Shown one piece after another: positions 1-6,875 of a stretch of 15,175 nucleotides of DNA. The notes beneath the pieces are model-generated. The model was given only the letters and a program-made list of their open reading frames with translations. It was not told the DNA's origin and searched no databases. The translations under genes were made by a program, and so were the position numbers. This DNA is from JACKGS01 sp964448015 (GTDB lineage: Bacteria > Patescibacteriota > Saccharimonadia > Saccharimonadales > UBA7683), in contig CAYUUV010000024.1 of NCBI GenBank assembly GCA_964448015.1, forward strand, positions 1 through 15,175, read 5' to 3'. Positions within the stretch are counted from its first letter, which is position 1; the number at the start of each line of letters is the position of its first letter.

Positions 1-18
1 ATCTCTCCTCCTCCGCCA
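1..18 (+). tRNA. tRNA-Ser, 3' end only
   Basis: The first 18 bases fit the end of a tRNA: AT (last bases of the T loop), CTCTC (T-stem 3' strand), CTCCTCC (7-nt acceptor 3' strand), G discriminator and an encoded CCA. G73 before CCA and a pyrimidine-rich acceptor strand are typical of bacterial tRNA-Ser, whose 5' end would begin GGAGGAG outside the window. A terminator follows 9 nt later. The anticodon is not visible, so the serine identity is inferred from acceptor-stem resemblance. Confidence 0.6.
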
Positions 19-27
19 AAACTAGAG

Positions 28-50
28 AATAACCCAAAGGGTTATTTTTT
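28..50 (+). terminator. Rho-independent terminator after the tRNA
   Basis: An 8-bp perfect stem, AATAACCC (28-35) with GGGTTATT (39-46), has an AAA loop and is followed by a run of T to position 50. It is a compact intrinsic terminator ending the tRNA transcript. Confidence 0.8.
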
Positions 51-175
51 AGTTTTGTTGAAGAGAGATTTGCACTCTCGCAGACGAAGTATACTTTTTC
101 TTTGCAAGAAAAGAGACATTACAATCTGACACACTGATGTCATGGACGTGGCTGTCACGGCACAGCTGTAGCCCG

Positions 176-184
176 TGGTATACT
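176..184 (+). promoter_or_regulatory. Extended -10 promoter, leaderless start
   Basis: TGGTATACT is a TGn-extended -10 box (TG at 176-177, TATACT at 179-184). The ATG of the next gene lies at 191, so the expected transcription start coincides with the start codon. No clear -35 is seen, as is usual with an extended -10. There is no Shine-Dalgarno before the ATG. Confidence 0.6.
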
Positions 185-190
185 AAACTA

Positions 191-508
191 ATGAATAGTG
201 AGATGCATCAAAAATCAAAGAATGCCGACGCTCAGCATGGGATACATAGCGACACAATGCAAACCCTTATCCCAACAAAGAATAAACCAGCACTCCTCAG
301 CTATTATTTTGGAGTTTTTGGCCTTATTCCTTTTTTTGGCCTGCCTCTGTCTATCTTAGCCATCGTAACTGGATTTCTTGGATTATCTCAGTTCAAGCAA
401 ACTCCAACACCCGGCGCTAAGGTGCATGCCATAGTCGGTTTAATACTAGGATTTTTTCAGCTGCTAATTTTTGCAACCTTCGTCATACTGATGTTTGTAA
501 ATACATAA
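191..508 (+). CDS. DUF4190-type small membrane protein
   Basis: The product is 105 aa. After a polar N-terminal 35 residues it has two hydrophobic segments separated by a short polar loop: one around the GVFGLIPFFGLP motif and one beginning AIVGLILGF. The pattern of a first hydrophobic stretch, then GLSQFK, a polar turn, and AIVGLILG matches DUF4190, a family of small inner-membrane proteins of unknown function. I start it at ATG 191 and not at an in-frame ATG at 137, because a TATACT -10 box ends 6 nt before 191 and would lie inside a gene starting at 137. No Shine-Dalgarno is present at either ATG. Function unknown; the family call rests on motif resemblance. Confidence 0.7.
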   Translation: MNSEMHQKSKNADAQHGIHSDTMQTLIPTKNKPALLSYYFGVFGLIPFFGLPLSILAIVTGFLGLSQFKQTPTPGAKVHAIVGLILGFFQLLIFATFVILMFVNT

Positions 509-561
509 CAAAAACTATCGCTATTACCGAGAATAAAATCTATAATTTACAGATGCAAAAG

Positions 562-570
562 TGATATACT
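562..570 (+). promoter_or_regulatory. Extended -10 promoter, leaderless start
   Basis: TGATATACT (TG at 562-563, TATACT at 565-570) is followed by 6 nt and then ATG at 577. This is the same box and the same spacing as at 176-191. It would drive the 577-780 gene and argS as one transcript. Confidence 0.6.
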
Positions 571-576
571 AACGAT

Positions 577-780
577 ATGAGTAATAAGGATTGGAAGCTC
601 ACGTTGCCGGGCGGCGCACGATTAGTTAATGCCTTTGGAAGTGAGACGGATGTTAGTTTGTCAGAAGAAGTTGCAGATATGTCAGTAGAAAGAGTCAGGG
701 CTTTTCAAAAAGGGCTCGATGACTTGTTTCAACGTGAGGTAGATTCAGCGGCTGAAGATGGGGAAGTGCGAATATTTTGA
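577..780 (+). CDS. Hypothetical 67-aa protein upstream of argS
   Basis: I do not recognise this small acidic, soluble protein. It begins MSNKDWKLTLPGG and has a predicted helical middle (SVERVRAFQKGLDDLF). It has no membrane segment and no cysteines. The start is set by an extended -10 box 6 nt upstream, consistent with leaderless initiation. Its TGA stop (778-780) overlaps the argS ATG (780-782), so the two genes are translationally coupled and co-transcribed. A GGGGAAG stretch near its end may serve as a ribosome binding site for argS. A role connected with arginyl-tRNA synthesis is possible from position alone but is not shown by the sequence. Confidence 0.65.
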   Translation: MSNKDWKLTLPGGARLVNAFGSETDVSLSEEVADMSVERVRAFQKGLDDLFQREVDSAAEDGEVRIF

Positions 781-2468
781 TGCAAGAAATAGTTAATTCA
801 ATTCAAAAAGTTGTAAAGGATTTGTTCGGAGTAGACGAACACGTTGAATTGACACGTACTGATGAACAATTTGGCGACTATGCTACCAACGTAGCCTTAC
901 GCCTGAGCAAAAAAATTGGTCAAAACCCTCGAGAAGTAGCCCAAAAAATTGTCGACAACCTATCACACGAGGCTATTGAAAAAGTAGAAATTGCCGGCCC
1001 TGGTTTCATAAACCTATCTTTAAAAAGCGGTTTCTTGGTTCAAGATATCCTGCAGAATATCAAGGGTAGTAGCGGGAAATACGGTTCAAATAACAGCGGA
1101 CAAGGCACAACAGTTGTTTGTGAGTTCCCAAGTCCAAACATGGCAAAACCATTCAGTGTTGGACATTTGAGACCAGCTTTACAGGGCTGGGCTATGGCGC
1201 AGATTTTGCGTAAATCTGGCTACACTGTTATCACCGACAATCATTTGGGTGATGCAGGAACGCCGTTTGGAAAATGGGTAGTTGGCTTTTTGCGTCACAG
1301 TAGTGAAGAAAAGCTAGCAACTGACGGTATTAATGAACTGGCACGCCTCTATATAGAAATTAATAACGAACTGAAAGCTGAAAAGCTGGCTGGTCAATCT
1401 GAACTAGCCGATGAAGTGCAGGCATGGCTACAAAAACTCGAAGCTAAAGACTCAGAAGCCGTGCGGTACAGCGAACGCTTCAACGCAATTTCGCTTGAAC
1501 ACATGCACCAAGTATTGCAACGACTTGGTATAGCAACAGACTACGAATACGGTGAAGCTAAATTTGTTGAACGCGGGCAAGAGCTTGCCGATGAACTGCT
1601 TGGTAGTGGTGTTGCAGTTGAAAGTGACGGCGCTGTGATTATCCCACTCGATGACCATGGTATAGAAACACCGGTCATGTTACGAAAAGCCAACGGTACA
1701 GCACTGTATGCAACTACAGATCTTGCGACCATAGAATTTAGAGAAAAGCAGTGGAATCCCGAGAGGGTATTTATTCACACTGGTGGTGAACAGGCCTTCT
1801 ATTTTCAGCAACTTAAAATAATGGCCCAAAAAGCGGGTTATAAAGATACAATCCACCATTTATGGCATGGTTTAATCGATCAGATAAACGAAGATGGTTC
1901 GCGCGAAAAAATGAGTTCCAGAAAAGGTGTAGTATTACTGAACGATTTGCTTGATGAAGCTGAAAAAAAGGCGGCGGAGCTTTCTAAAGACGGTGACGAA
2001 AACGACATAAAAGCAGTGGCACTGGGAGCAATCAAGTTTACTGATTTTAAGGCAGAAAGAAAATCAGGTATGTTATTTGACTGGGAAACCATGTTTAATG
2101 TTCACGGTTTCTCGGGCCCTGCCGTGCAGTATGCCGCAGTAAGAATTAAGAGTATTCTTGAAAAAATCGGTACACCAACAACTGAACCTGAAACCACGTA
2201 CTCTTGGGAACACGAACACGAACTCTTACTACTTGCCTCAACGTACCCCACGCTTGTAGAAGAACTTAGTCGGTCGTACGAACTGCATAAACTCGCACAC
2301 TACCTGTACTCTCTAGCCCAGGCTTTCAACAGATACTACGAGACTACTCGAGTAAGTGATGCACCCGAACCTGATCGCTCGGCCCGTACATGGCTGATCT
2401 CGCTTATTGGAAATATCATGCAAGATGGTCTCGACACACTTGGTATACCTGTTCCGGAGAAGATGTGA
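780..2468 (+). CDS. argS: Arginine-tRNA ligase (ArgRS)
   Basis: This class I aminoacyl-tRNA synthetase charges tRNA-Arg with arginine using ATP, in the cytoplasm. The product is 562 aa, a normal length for ArgRS. The N-terminal additional domain (Add1, about residues 1-90) is followed by the catalytic signature SPNMAKPFSVGHLRP, where the HIGH-type motif is SVGH at 126-129 (commonly HIGH or HVGH). The second signature is KMSSR at 377-381 inside DGSREKMSSRKG. The C-terminal part, rich in Tyr and Leu (LAHYLYSLAQAFNRYYE), is the all-helical anticodon-binding domain. The ATG overlaps the upstream TGA. A TTG at 777 is in frame but less likely. The stop overlaps a possible downstream GTG start (GTGA). 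Confidence 0.95.
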   Translation: MQEIVNSIQKVVKDLFGVDEHVELTRTDEQFGDYATNVALRLSKKIGQNPREVAQKIVDNLSHEAIEKVEIAGPGFINLSLKSGFLVQDILQNIKGSSGKYGSNNSGQGTTVVCEFPSPNMAKPFSVGHLRPALQGWAMAQILRKSGYTVITDNHLGDAGTPFGKWVVGFLRHSSEEKLATDGINELARLYIEINNELKAEKLAGQSELADEVQAWLQKLEAKDSEAVRYSERFNAISLEHMHQVLQRLGIATDYEYGEAKFVERGQELADELLGSGVAVESDGAVIIPLDDHGIETPVMLRKANGTALYATTDLATIEFREKQWNPERVFIHTGGEQAFYFQQLKIMAQKAGYKDTIHHLWHGLIDQINEDGSREKMSSRKGVVLLNDLLDEAEKKAAELSKDGDENDIKAVALGAIKFTDFKAERKSGMLFDWETMFNVHGFSGPAVQYAAVRIKSILEKIGTPTTEPETTYSWEHEHELLLLASTYPTLVEELSRSYELHKLAHYLYSLAQAFNRYYETTRVSDAPEPDRSARTWLISLIGNIMQDGLDTLGIPVPEKM

Positions 2469-2566
2469 AAATAGTACAGCTTACGATTCCTGAATATAGC
2501 AACGAACCAGACCTGAACTTAAAACCTATTGCTCACGCAATCGACCGGCTCGAGCGCTTTCATTGA
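2465..2566 (+). CDS. Possible 33-aa protein coupled to argS
   Basis: A GTG start at 2465 overlaps the argS TGA in a GTGA arrangement and is preceded by GGAGAAG at a workable distance. The frame stays open for 33 codons to TGA at 2564-2566. The peptide begins MKIVQLTIPEYSNEPDLN and ends DRLERFH, a plausible composition with no membrane segment. Its stop codon overlaps the TTGACA -35 box of the toxin-antitoxin promoter, so the intergenic space is fully used. I do not recognise a family. It could be a genuine small gene or the remnant of a longer one cut by arrival of the toxin-antitoxin pair. Confidence 0.45.
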   Translation: MKIVQLTIPEYSNEPDLNLKPIAHAIDRLERFH

Positions 2567-2598
2567 CATATATTTAACCATTGTATACACTTTGGTTA
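2563..2598 (+). promoter_or_regulatory. Toxin-antitoxin promoter with palindromic operator
   Basis: TTGACA (2563-2568) lies 17 nt upstream of TACACT (2586-2591), and the antitoxin ATG starts at 2598, only 6 nt after the -10 box. An overlapping TATACA at 2584 is the alternative -10. An inverted repeat, TAACCA (2575-2580) and TGGTTA (2593-2598), spans the -10 box and start codon, with a GTATAC palindrome near its centre. This is where an autorepressing RHH antitoxin would be expected to bind. Confidence 0.65.
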
Positions 2599-2900
2599 TG
2601 AGTAAAACTACCGTTTTGAACGTCAAGATAGATGCAGATCTAAAAAAACAGGCACAAGAGCTGGCCAAGTCACTTGGCTTACCAGTGAGTATTGTGGTCA
2701 GTAGTGGCCTGCGTAATTTTGTACAGACTCGTTCCATAACGATTAGTGATGAGCCTCACCTGAAACCAGAAGTTGAACAGGAGTTGCTACGACTATCTGA
2801 ACAGGCCAAAAAAGGAATCGATGTTTCTCCTACATTTGATAATCTTGAAGACTCGTTTGCATGGTTAGATAAAGAGCTTGCCAAAGAAAATAGCCACTAG
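2598..2900 (+). CDS. RelB/DinJ-like antitoxin
   Basis: The 100-aa product has an N-terminal ribbon-helix-helix region: strand TTVLNVKIDADLK, then helix KKQAQELAKSLG and helix PVSIVVSSGLRNFV. This is the DNA-binding and dimerisation part of RelB/DinJ-type antitoxins. The acidic C-terminal half (SPTFDNLEDSFAWLDKEL) is the expected toxin-wrapping segment. I start it at ATG 2598; a longer frame from 2529 would include the promoter. Leaderless initiation is implied. The toxin gene begins 9 nt after the stop. By family knowledge, the antitoxin neutralises the toxin and, alone or with it, represses this promoter through the palindrome over the -10 box. Confidence 0.8.
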   Translation: MSKTTVLNVKIDADLKKQAQELAKSLGLPVSIVVSSGLRNFVQTRSITISDEPHLKPEVEQELLRLSEQAKKGIDVSPTFDNLEDSFAWLDKELAKENSH

Positions 2901-2909
2901 TAGTCCAGT

Positions 2910-3170
2910 ATGAAAATTAAGTATTCAAAAAGGTTTGTGAAGCAGCTCGCCAAACAACCAGACAAAGTGCGTGTGCAGTTTAAGCTTCGTATGCAACTTT
3001 TTCAACATGACATGTATGATCCGCTATTAAGAAATCACCAACTGAGTGGTGTCTTGAAGGGTTACCGTAGCATAAATATTACTGGCGATGTACGGGCAGT
3101 GTATGAAGTTGTTGATGATGAGATATACCTTTATCAGATGATTGGCACACATTCGCAGCTCTACGGTTAA
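2910..3170 (+). CDS. RelE/YafQ-family mRNA interferase toxin
   Basis: The 86-aa basic protein begins MKIKYSKRFVKQLAK. The core DPLLRNHQLSGVLKGYRSI resembles YafQ (an NHxLxG...G pattern), followed by GDVRAVYEV, an EIYLYQMIGTH segment and a C-terminal LYG. Candidate active-site residues are H43, D60, R62 and H81. The position that corresponds, by spacing, to the second histidine of E. coli YafQ is an asparagine here (N56), so its activity or mechanism may differ. By family knowledge these toxins cut mRNA at the ribosome A site. The start is 9 nt after the antitoxin stop with no good Shine-Dalgarno, so translation is probably coupled. A terminator follows the stop. Confidence 0.85.
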   Translation: MKIKYSKRFVKQLAKQPDKVRVQFKLRMQLFQHDMYDPLLRNHQLSGVLKGYRSINITGDVRAVYEVVDDEIYLYQMIGTHSQLYG

Positions 3171-3177
3171 CATACAA

Positions 3178-3204
3178 AAAACCCCGAGATTAACTCGGGG
3201 TTTT
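3178..3204. terminator. Bidirectional terminator
   Basis: AAAACCCCGAG (3178-3188) and CTCGGGGTTTT (3194-3204) form an 11-bp perfect stem with a 5-nt loop. It has A on one side and T on the other, so it works on both strands. It separates the plus-strand toxin gene (ends 3170) from the convergent surface-protein gene (ends 3271). Confidence 0.9.
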
Positions 3205-3270
3205 AAGCTGTGCTTCTGCTTAAGAAACATCTTGAGCGGTCAGTCACGAAGCTCTATTGAAACAATCGAA

Positions 3271-5223
3271 TTAACGAATGTTTTTAAGAGCACGTCGGCT
3301 GGCTACCCAGGCGTATGTGCCATAAGCAGTTGCACTTGTACCGAAGAGTCCGGCAACAATTTCACCAGCACCAGTTTTCGGAATTGAAGTTACTGGAGGC
3401 GTGGTTGGTGTGGTTGGAATAACCACCTTTGCCGTACAACGGGCATCTTTTTGCTCGTTGCCAACATTGAACAGTACACGTACAGATACATTGTATTCAC
3501 CAGGTTTTGCATACTGATGTTCAACAACATTCTTGTCTGTGTTAAGTTCAGTGCTATTGTCGCCAAAGTTGTAAGTGTACTTATTAACCGTGACACCACC
3601 CTCGGTCTTTACAACAGTCGTAAATTGATACTTGTTGTTACCAAGAGCAAGTGTGTTAAGCGCCGTACATTCATACTTTGGAGCAACGTTACACTTTGTG
3701 TTCACATTTGCATCGTCTTCTTTTGGTTCAAGACCTTCAGGCTTTGCGCTTGCAATGTTACGGAATTTCTTCGCTTCACATTTTTCAGCTTCAACCTTCG
3801 CAACCTTGGCGTCAAAAGTAATCTCTGCTTGTTCACCCTTCTTGATTGTTGCAATCGTCACACCTTCTGTGAACAGATCAGCCGTGCTGGCCTGGCCGTT
3901 TACTTTCAGGGTACCGTTTACAAAATCAACACCTGTAGGTCGTTTGTCTTTTACAACAACATTCTTCAGGTCTGTTTCACCAGTGTTCTTCACAACAATG
4001 CGGTACTGCACGGTATCACCGTATTCAACAGTTACATCTTGCTGCCAGTCGGTATCACCGGCTTTACGAACATCTTTAACGATCTCAAACTTCGGAGTTG
4101 GCTCCTCACATTCTTCACCGTCAACAGTAATGGTTGCATCGTCAGTAACGGTTCCATTGCCGTTAGCAGGTGTTGCGTAGCCAACGTTCTTGAGGGTGTT
4201 CAATCCACATTCAAGATCTTCAGCTGCGGCAACCTTAGTTTTGAAGGTTACGATTGCGCGTACATTCGGCAGTCTCGTACCGGTGTTGACATTAATCTGT
4301 CGTCCGTTGGCCTGAATGGCGCTGTCTGGATACTGGTATCCGTTCGGGAAGTTAGTATCAAACAGTTTAACCGAACCAGGCACAACAGTTACGTGTTCTG
4401 GCAGGTTATCAACAATTGCAACATCATTCAGCTGTGTTGAACCAGTGTTTTTGAAGTTCAGGCGCCACTCAACAGTGTCACCAGCGTTAACCTTCATCGT
4501 TTCTTTCCAGTCATTCACTGAAGTAGAACCGTTTTGTCGAACAGTCTTTTCAAGAGTGTAGTCTGGGGCAACAATCTTTACTTTAAGCGTAATAAGCTTA
4601 ACGTATTCAAAACAACCGTTTTCATCACCAAGGTTTACACCACCGGCAATAATAGCATCGTCAATAGCTTGAGTACCTTCGTTGCTGGTCACCTGTGCGG
4701 AACCAGGAATGTACTGCATACCAAAAGCGCTGCCGTTTTCAGTTTTCATGTCGATAGTATCGTAGATTTCTTGTGGTTGAGCATTGTCTGCAGAAATAAA
4801 TGCTTTTGCACTGTGGTTCTGAGTAATTATTTCAACAGCAGGAAGCTCTACACGTACTTTCGTATTTTTTGCGACACCTTGACCGCTTGCGTTCAAGCTT
4901 GAATCAGCGTTGTTGTGTACGTATACACGAAGCATCACTTCATCATTAGCACGAAGCTGTGTCATTGGGTCGTAGAAACCACCTTCCGCACCGGCAATTT
5001 TACCAGTCAGGAAGTTGCGTTCATCACCAATGTTTGGCACACCAGTGAATGAATTAAATGTGACGTGGTCAAATCCAGGGATACCCTGGTAATAGGCCTT
5101 CGTCGGACGATCTGGGCCAAAACCTGCAATTGCAGATCCAGCAAAAATCGCTATAAACATAACAATCACAAAAGCAGAAAGCTTCTTGCTGTTACGTTTC
5201 AGAAAGTTTAGAAATTGCTTCAT
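3271..5223 (-). CDS. Sorted surface protein: DUF11 x2, PKD, IPKTG tail
   Basis: The 650-aa protein has a basic N-terminus (KRNSKK) and hydrophobic segment 16-33 with probable cleavage after AIA (31-33). Residues 34-220 contain no family I recognise. Two related DUF11-like domains (about 222-371 and 379-505) share the pattern V-x-GDTV-x-R-NTG followed by V-D or K-D and P. A PKD-like domain follows (about 517-600, with YNFGDNS and GEYNVSVRV), then a TTPTTPP linker. The C-terminus has IPKTG (614-618), a hydrophobic stretch (620-640) and RR, a classic sortase signal. The protein is therefore inferred to be wall- or surface-anchored, perhaps in contact with a host cell. The start ATG at 5223 has a strong AGGAAGG Shine-Dalgarno 4 nt upstream; a longer frame to 5265 would swallow it. 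The gene stands alone and shares a terminator with the toxin gene. Confidence 0.85.
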   Translation of the reverse strand: MKQFLNFLKRNSKKLSAFVIVMFIAIFAGSAIAGFGPDRPTKAYYQGIPGFDHVTFNSFTGVPNIGDERNFLTGKIAGAEGGFYDPMTQLRANDEVMLRVYVHNNADSSLNASGQGVAKNTKVRVELPAVEIITQNHSAKAFISADNAQPQEIYDTIDMKTENGSAFGMQYIPGSAQVTSNEGTQAIDDAIIAGGVNLGDENGCFEYVKLITLKVKIVAPDYTLEKTVRQNGSTSVNDWKETMKVNAGDTVEWRLNFKNTGSTQLNDVAIVDNLPEHVTVVPGSVKLFDTNFPNGYQYPDSAIQANGRQINVNTGTRLPNVRAIVTFKTKVAAAEDLECGLNTLKNVGYATPANGNGTVTDDATITVDGEECEEPTPKFEIVKDVRKAGDTDWQQDVTVEYGDTVQYRIVVKNTGETDLKNVVVKDKRPTGVDFVNGTLKVNGQASTADLFTEGVTIATIKKGEQAEITFDAKVAKVEAEKCEAKKFRNIASAKPEGLEPKEDDANVNTKCNVAPKYECTALNTLALGNNKYQFTTVVKTEGGVTVNKYTYNFGDNSTELNTDKNVVEHQYAKPGEYNVSVRVLFNVGNEQKDARCTAKVVIPTTPTTPPVTSIPKTGAGEIVAGLFGTSATAYGTYAWVASRRALKNIR

Positions 5224-5227
5224 AAAA

Positions 5228-5253
5228 CCTTCCTTTCTTTCGATCGCTCGAAA
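5228..5253 (-). promoter_or_regulatory. Leader hairpin with GNRA-type loop and Shine-Dalgarno
   Basis: Read on the minus strand, TTTCGA, GCGA and TCGAAA form a 6-bp stem capped by a GCGA (GNRA-type) tetraloop at 5253-5238. The Shine-Dalgarno AGGAAGG follows at 5234-5228, then ATG at 5223. This is a real 5' leader, unlike the leaderless genes nearby, and the hairpin may stabilise the mRNA. No convincing -35/-10 pair was identified in the AT-rich stretch 5254-5360. Confidence 0.45.
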
Positions 5254-5367
5254 AATTAAAAACATAATAAAAAATAAACTTTAAAATTAACTTATTTTCT
5301 TCGGTACAAATTTTTAAAGTTCATCACGTCTGATTAGTTCAGCCATGAAGCACTAAGCTATAGTTTT

Positions 5368-5478
5368 GTCATCCTGAACTTGTCGCGCCCCGAGAGGTAT
5401 TTTTCGGGGATCCAGGATCCAATAGTATTAGATTCCGGATCCACGGCATGTCGCCATGGCATGCAAGTCCGGAATGAC
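5368..5478. repeat. Palindromic dispersed repeat (REP/MITE-like)
   Basis: The ends are imperfect inverted repeats: GTCATCCTGAACTTG at 5368-5382 and CAAGTCCGGAATGAC at 5464-5478 (12 of 15 positions complementary). Inside are a hairpin CCCCGA/TCGGGG, three GGATCC palindromes and a CATG-TCGC-CATG hairpin. The GTCATCCTGAACTTG and TCCGGAATGAC ends are of a kind seen in dispersed intergenic palindromes in many bacterial genomes. It occupies the intergenic region between the surface-protein leader and the GC-rich block, with no ORF. Confidence 0.7.
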
Positions 5479-5509
5479 AGCTAGCCAAATCATTACAAAA
5501 TATAAACAA

Positions 5510-5575
5510 GGTAAGATGGGGTGCTCCAAAAGAGGAGCACACCCATGTTCGATTGCTGACGAACACTTACTTACC
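5510..5575 (-). ncRNA. Three-way-junction structured element
   Basis: A closing stem, GGTAAG (5510-5515) with CTTACC (5570-5575), encloses two hairpins. Hairpin A is GTGCTCC/GGAGCAC (5521-5527/5534-5540), extended by GGG/CCC around a bulged A, with a 6-nt loop. Hairpin B is GTTCG/CGAAC (5547-5551/5560-5564). All stems are fully Watson-Crick. On the minus strand it lies about 95 nt beyond the stop of the secreted-protein gene, so it may be that transcript's 3' structure or terminator. A free-standing RNA on either strand is also possible; the strand is not certain. Confidence 0.5.
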
Positions 5576-5597
5576 CTAACGCGGGTGCTATTTTGAG

Positions 5598-5649
5598 CCA
5601 CTCTTCAATAAGTGGTGGCCGGCATAGCTGCCGCAGGACGTGGTAGTCC
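5598..5649 (-). other. String of small hairpins after the GC-rich genes
   Basis: Three adjacent small hairpins lie just past the stop of the secreted-protein gene: CCACT/AGTGG (5598-5602/5611-5615), CGGCA/TGCCG (5620-5624/5629-5633) and GGAC/GTCC (5636-5639/5646-5649). With the three-way junction at 5510-5575 they make the whole 3' flank (5510-5665) structured. There is no ORF of note. They may be an RNA 3' end or an insertion boundary. Confidence 0.35.
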
Positions 5650-5669
5650 GAGACTTTACGACGAGACTC

Positions 5670-6716
5670 CTACTCCACGCACTGCCCTGTTCCTTCAGGA
5701 TCCTGGCAGTCCGTGGTTGGCGGACGCGCAGGCACCGTGGTAGCAGGAGGGGGTGGGGGTGGAGCCGCAGTTGTCGGCGTCGGCACACGCGGTTGCGTGG
5801 TCGTCGTCGACGCCTCAGGCTCCCGCTCCGGCTCAGTGGTGTTGGGCTGACACACCTCACCACATGGACCACCGACGGGTCCGTCCCCCGCCACCTTGCC
5901 ACGCGGCTGCGTGGTCGTGGTGGTCGGCTGGGTAGTCGTCGTGGTGGTCGGCCGAGTCGTGGTGGTGACGCCGGGCCGCGTGGTCGTGGTGACGACCGGC
6001 GGTGGCGTGGTGGTGGTCGGCGGCTCCTCGGGGATGGTGACCCCCGGGGGCAGCTCCGGTGCTTGAGGCACCGGCACCGAAACCGGTGGAATGCCAGGGA
6101 TCTGCGGCCGGGCGGGCTGCAGATCACACACGTACCGAGCGAACTCGGTACGCCCGTCCTTCAGATGGAACACGAGCACGTGTTCCATCGGGACGGGGCG
6201 TTCCGTCTTCCTGATGGCGGGTACCGCGTTGCCGCGGGGCACCATCAGGAGCGTTTCGTACGCCTCCGAGCGATCTTGGACCTCCATCTTATCGATGGCG
6301 GCGTAGATCTTACCCACCGTCTCGCACCACAGCCCCTCATTGCTGAGGAACTCCATGGCACGAGCCTCCAGAAACTCCGGCGTGGAGTTCACCATGTCGT
6401 GGAGGATGACATCCTCCCAGACGGCGGCGAACGCCGGATCCGACCTGAGCTTCAGGTCGAACCGCCCCCGCCCAGCCTCAAGGCTGAGGTCCACCAACTT
6501 TGGCCCGAACCGGTTGCTACCGGCGGGCGCGTCGTTGGCGAAGAAGTACGGGGTGCTGATGCACTCCGCCCTCGGCGCCTCGGGGGTGGTGGGGTCATCA
6601 CCAGGGTCGTCGGCGGTACTGACACCGGGGAAGACCCCCAGTACCAGCAGCAACAAGCACAGCATACCAGCCGCGCCCGCTGCCCCGACTACCAGAACTC
6701 GCTTGTCCTGATTCAT
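5670..6716 (-). CDS. Secreted Thr/Pro-rich protein, GC-rich
   Basis: The product is 348 aa. An N-terminal signal sequence, polar MNQDKR then a hydrophobic stretch to about residue 32, has probable cleavage after VSTA. A globular part (about 45-215) contains cysteines in ECIS, LWCET and YVCDL. A long Pro and Thr-run linker (about 216-300, with TTTTRP-type repeats) follows, then a short Cys-containing tail (GGPCGEVC and DCQDPEGTGQC). It is probably an exported protein with a glycosylatable or extended stalk. A GAAAGGAGC Shine-Dalgarno precedes ATG 6716. I do not recognise the globular domain. Codon use is strongly G/C at third positions, unlike every gene outside 5670-7703, which suggests transfer, perhaps from an actinobacterial source, or assembly chimerism. 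Long plus-strand frames over it are shadows. Confidence 0.75.
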   Translation of the reverse strand: MNQDKRVLVVGAAGAAGMLCLLLLVLGVFPGVSTADDPGDDPTTPEAPRAECISTPYFFANDAPAGSNRFGPKLVDLSLEAGRGRFDLKLRSDPAFAAVWEDVILHDMVNSTPEFLEARAMEFLSNEGLWCETVGKIYAAIDKMEVQDRSEAYETLLMVPRGNAVPAIRKTERPVPMEHVLVFHLKDGRTEFARYVCDLQPARPQIPGIPPVSVPVPQAPELPPGVTIPEEPPTTTTPPPVVTTTTRPGVTTTTRPTTTTTTQPTTTTTQPRGKVAGDGPVGGPCGEVCQPNTTEPEREPEASTTTTQPRVPTPTTAAPPPPPPATTVPARPPTTDCQDPEGTGQCVE

Positions 6717-6875
6717 GGGACAAGCTCCTTTCTCCCGCTTGGCGGGATCGAGATGTATGGGACAGTGGGACGCAGCTGCCAGCCGCGCCCGCAGTACGTT
6801 TTGAGGGGATTTGTATCCCGAGCCTCAAGGTGTACCAAACCTTCTACACGCATGTAGCTCGGCAGTGGAGTCTAG
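6717..6875 (-). other. Intergenic spacer with two hairpins
   Basis: This 159-nt gap separates the two GC-rich genes. On the minus strand a bulged hairpin comes first: TTGAG/CTCAA (6828-6824 with 6805-6801) enclosing GGGAT/ATCCC (6819-6815 with 6810-6806). A second hairpin, TCCCGC/GCGGGA (6747-6742 with 6738-6733), ends just before the Shine-Dalgarno of the next gene. Neither has a T run, so they look like processing or stability elements and not intrinsic terminators. Confidence 0.4.

Noticed and set aside
90..95. Additional TATACT box upstream of the first gene
   Set aside because: No start codon lies at leaderless distance and no -35 is evident; it may be chance or a weak upstream start.
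137..190. Earlier ATG for the DUF4190 gene
   Set aside because: It would place the extended -10 box inside the gene, and it has no Shine-Dalgarno; the added residues look unlike protein in this family.
3451..4440. Long plus-strand frames over the surface-protein gene
   Set aside because: They are antisense to a clear DUF11/PKD protein, have unnatural composition and lack start signals.
5510..5575. Hammerhead ribozyme
   Set aside because: The three-way shape fits, but the CUGAUGA and GAAA core sequences are absent on both strands.
6650..6716. Lipoprotein signal (Cys at residue 20) in the secreted protein
   Set aside because: The sequence before the Cys is GML, which does not fit a lipobox, and the hydrophobic stretch continues past it.
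5640..6857. Long plus-strand frame of 405 codons
   Set aside because: High GC removes stop codons on both strands; the minus-strand gene has a signal peptide, Shine-Dalgarno and sensible domains, while this one is Arg/Gly-rich noise.
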